Origin: an uncultured Muribaculaceae bacterium
GTDB lineage: Bacteria; Bacteroidota; Bacteroidia; Bacteroidales; Muribaculaceae
NCBI GenBank assembly: GCA_910583775.1
Contig: CAJTYD010000002.1
Location: 39,952 to 103,951, forward strand
Length of the DNA: 64,000 bases
Direction: 5' to 3'
The notes under the pieces are model-generated. The model saw nothing but the letters and a program-made list of their open reading frames with translations. It was not told the origin of the DNA and did not search any database. Positions within the stretch are counted from its first letter, which is position 1; each line of letters opens with the position of its first letter. Made by a program: the position numbers and the translations under genes. Shown here in pieces: positions 63,907 to 64,000 of this stretch.

Positions 63907-64000
63907 ATGAAATTTTTTGACCGAAAAGAGGAAATAGCCACTCTACGTAAGATTAGGAATAATGCAGAAAATAATGCCCAGTTCACCGTCCTTACAGGAC
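63907..64000 (+). CDS. Start of a probable AAA+/archaeal-type ATPase gene (partial)
   Basis: ATG 63907 opens MKFFDRKEEIATLRKIR and continues to FTVLTG at the window edge. An F-x-x-R-x-E-E-I start followed by a strand leading into T-G fits the entry to a Walker A loop in archaeal-type ATPases (DUF234-associated), which are common in Bacteroidales accessory regions. Only 31 residues are visible, so the family is tentative. Confidence 0.55.
   Translation, partial: MKFFDRKEEIATLRKIRNNAENNAQFTVLTG

Overview
The window looks like a chromosomal segment of a Bacteroidales bacterium, most likely Muribaculaceae or a close relative. Evidence: a SusC/SusD pair with a hybrid two-component regulator, a C10 peptidase, a Bacteroidetes-type dcw cluster, GC-rich housekeeping genes, and promoters of the TTG-N20-TAnnTTTG type instead of -35/-10 boxes. 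The genus is an inference.

Layout. 0-3.4 kb: the end of a saccharopine-dehydrogenase-family gene, a GH31 glycosidase and a small membrane protein. 3.8-6.4 kb: a lower-GC C10 cysteine-protease lipoprotein followed by a serpin lipoprotein. 6.5-7.7 kb: lpxB. 8.0-13.5 kb: a compact divergent phage-morphogenesis cassette (terminase large subunit with a small partner on one side; an acidic repeat protein, probable major capsid protein and two small structural-type proteins on the other) without visible portal, tail, lysis or integrase genes. 13.9-23.5 kb: susC, susD and a 1361-residue hybrid two-component regulator. 23.7-29.7 kb: glutaminase, two small surface or membrane proteins, a structured RNA candidate, an RND efflux pseudogene, pckA and ferritin. 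29.8-38.9 kb: a DUF115-like protein, a GT2 glycosyltransferase, mscL, gapA, queG, an RNase HI, pdxB, a membrane protein and a THUMP-type RNA methyltransferase with a disordered tail. 39.1-54.5 kb: the dcw cell-wall/division cluster on the minus strand (rsmH-ftsL-ftsI-murE-mraY-murD-ftsW-murG-murC-ftsQ-ftsA-ftsZ in transcription order), without mraZ at its head.

From tRNA-Ser(UGA) at 55.0 kb to the right edge the sequence is AT-richer and accessory. It holds a VOC/DUF1349/acetyltransferase operon divergent from a LuxR-type regulator through two abutting promoters, a 164-bp inverted-repeat element, a four-gene operon (HigB-like toxin, XRE antitoxin, PD-(D/E)XK nuclease, unknown), an MFS exporter with a broken membrane-protein gene behind it, a 57-residue membrane protein, a second copy of the toxin-antitoxin pair bracketed by two related MITE-like elements, and the start of an ATPase gene.

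Dispersed non-coding structure is the other theme. Arrays of degenerate 7-bp repeats, different in sequence but alike in period, lie at gene ends, including inside the dcw cluster. Palindromic REP-like hairpins (core GGACGCAC-GGCTC-GTGCGTCC) occur beside some of them. The strongest candidates for something undescribed are the capsid cassette, the toxin-antitoxin-nuclease operon, the protease-serpin pair and the structured RNA at 25.6 kb. All functional names rest on reading the sequence; no database search was run.
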